Source of the DNA: Bacillota bacterium
Lineage (GTDB): Bacteria; Bacillota; Clostridia; Christensenellales; SZUA-584
Direction of reading: 5' to 3'
Assembly (NCBI GenBank): GCA_023441905.1
Contig: JAEZNC010000201.1
Location: 1-5,374 of the forward strand
Length of the DNA stretch: 5,374 nucleotides
Below the pieces are notes generated by a model, which did not search any database, was not told the DNA's origin, and was given only the letters and a program-made list of their open reading frames with translations. This document shows positions 5,144 through 5,374 of the stretch, piece after piece. The translations under genes and the position numbers were made by a program. The stretch's first letter is position 1, and every line of letters starts with the position of its first letter.

Positions 5144-5328
5144 TTGCATTAGCGTGCTCATAATAGGGGAGGAATCTCTTTATTTGCCGACGATGGCTGA
5201 GGGATTTTACTTGCCGGGTTTTTAAAAACCCAGTATATTTTTGCCGAGATTCGGGAATAATCAGCGAGTGCCTTCATCTGAAAATGTCATAATGTTATTT
5301 TGCATAACAGGAGAGTGGATACAAGTTT
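5144..5328 (+). promoter_or_regulatory. Structured 5' leader of rpoB
   Basis: The untranslated region contains several potential hairpins: AATCTCTT with GAGGGATT (5173-5180 with 5199-5206, including G-U pairs) capped by GCC/GGC (5186-5188 with 5195-5197); a perfect 16-base palindrome of GGGTTTTT/AAAAACCC at 5216-5231; CCGA/TCGG (5244-5247 with 5251-5254); and TGTTAT/ATAACA (5293-5298 with 5304-5309), which abuts the AGGAG at 5309-5313. TTGCCG occurs three times (5185, 5211, 5241). An internal AGGGGAGG (5165-5172) looks like a Shine-Dalgarno site. Together these suggest post-initiation control of RNA polymerase synthesis, but I cannot match the leader to a named RNA family. It is not rplJL; those genes do not precede rpoB here. 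Confidence 0.5.
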
Positions 5329-5374
5329 ATGGTGCATGAAGTCAATTACGGAAAGCGAAACAGGATGAGCTTTT
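5329..5374 (+). CDS. rpoB: DNA-directed RNA polymerase subunit beta, N-terminal fragment
   Basis: Only 15 codons are present before the right edge: MVHEVNYGKRNRMSF. The pattern of a short polar start followed by V-x-x-GKRxRMSF is the characteristic N terminus of clostridial RpoB, the catalytic beta subunit of RNA polymerase. The ATG at 5329 is the only ATG in this frame before the motif. AGGAG (5309-5313) is 15 bases away, longer than usual; GGAT (5317-5320) is better placed but weaker. A dedicated promoter and long leader fit the identification. The call depends on a very short peptide, so it is less certain than the complete genes. Confidence 0.8.
   Translation, partial: MVHEVNYGKRNRMSF

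Overview
The window looks like core chromosome of a Gram-positive member of the Clostridia (Bacillota). The evidence is strong AGG-type Shine-Dalgarno sites, near-consensus sigma-A promoters, a WalJ/RlmH neighbourhood, a clostridial-type LysA subgroup, and an RpoB N terminus of the clostridial kind. Codons are fairly G+C-rich, while the intergenic regions are A+T-rich. I see no transposase, phage gene, CRISPR array, tRNA or rRNA.

Layout. On the minus strand at the left edge lie walJ (YycJ-type metallo-beta-lactamase-fold protein, 118-912) and, just downstream, the first 36 codons of rlmH (1-109, cut by the window edge). A 109-base divergent spacer with an extended -10 element separates them from the plus-strand cobalamin genes. 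These are cobO (corrinoid adenosyltransferase, 1022-1537), cobU (bifunctional adenosylcobinamide kinase/guanylyltransferase, 1537-2088, overlapping cobO by one base) and, after an unusual 258-base gap, cobS (cobalamin synthase, 2347-3114). Together they adenosylate the corrinoid, activate the aminopropanol arm as a GDP derivative and attach the lower ligand, which is the late or salvage part of adenosylcobalamin synthesis. cobT and a phosphatase (cobC) are not in view.

Next is a 135-residue conserved protein of unknown function (3241-3648). It has its own consensus promoter, a CxC...CxxC putative metal site and a C-terminal helix resembling MazG-type NTP pyrophosphohydrolases. A strong intrinsic terminator follows, then lysA (diaminopimelate decarboxylase, 3725-4963), ending in a long GC-rich hairpin. 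The last 350 bases are a promoter and structured leader for rpoB, of which only the first 15 codons are present (5329-5374).

The parts least explained by known genes are two non-coding stretches. One is the cobU-cobS gap, which can fold into several hairpins with two pairs of mutually exclusive helices but lacks recognisable cobalamin-riboswitch core motifs. The other is the roughly 185-base rpoB leader, with several hairpins, an internal Shine-Dalgarno-like sequence and a possible 13-codon leader peptide. Both are inferences from hand-folding and need covariation or transcript data.
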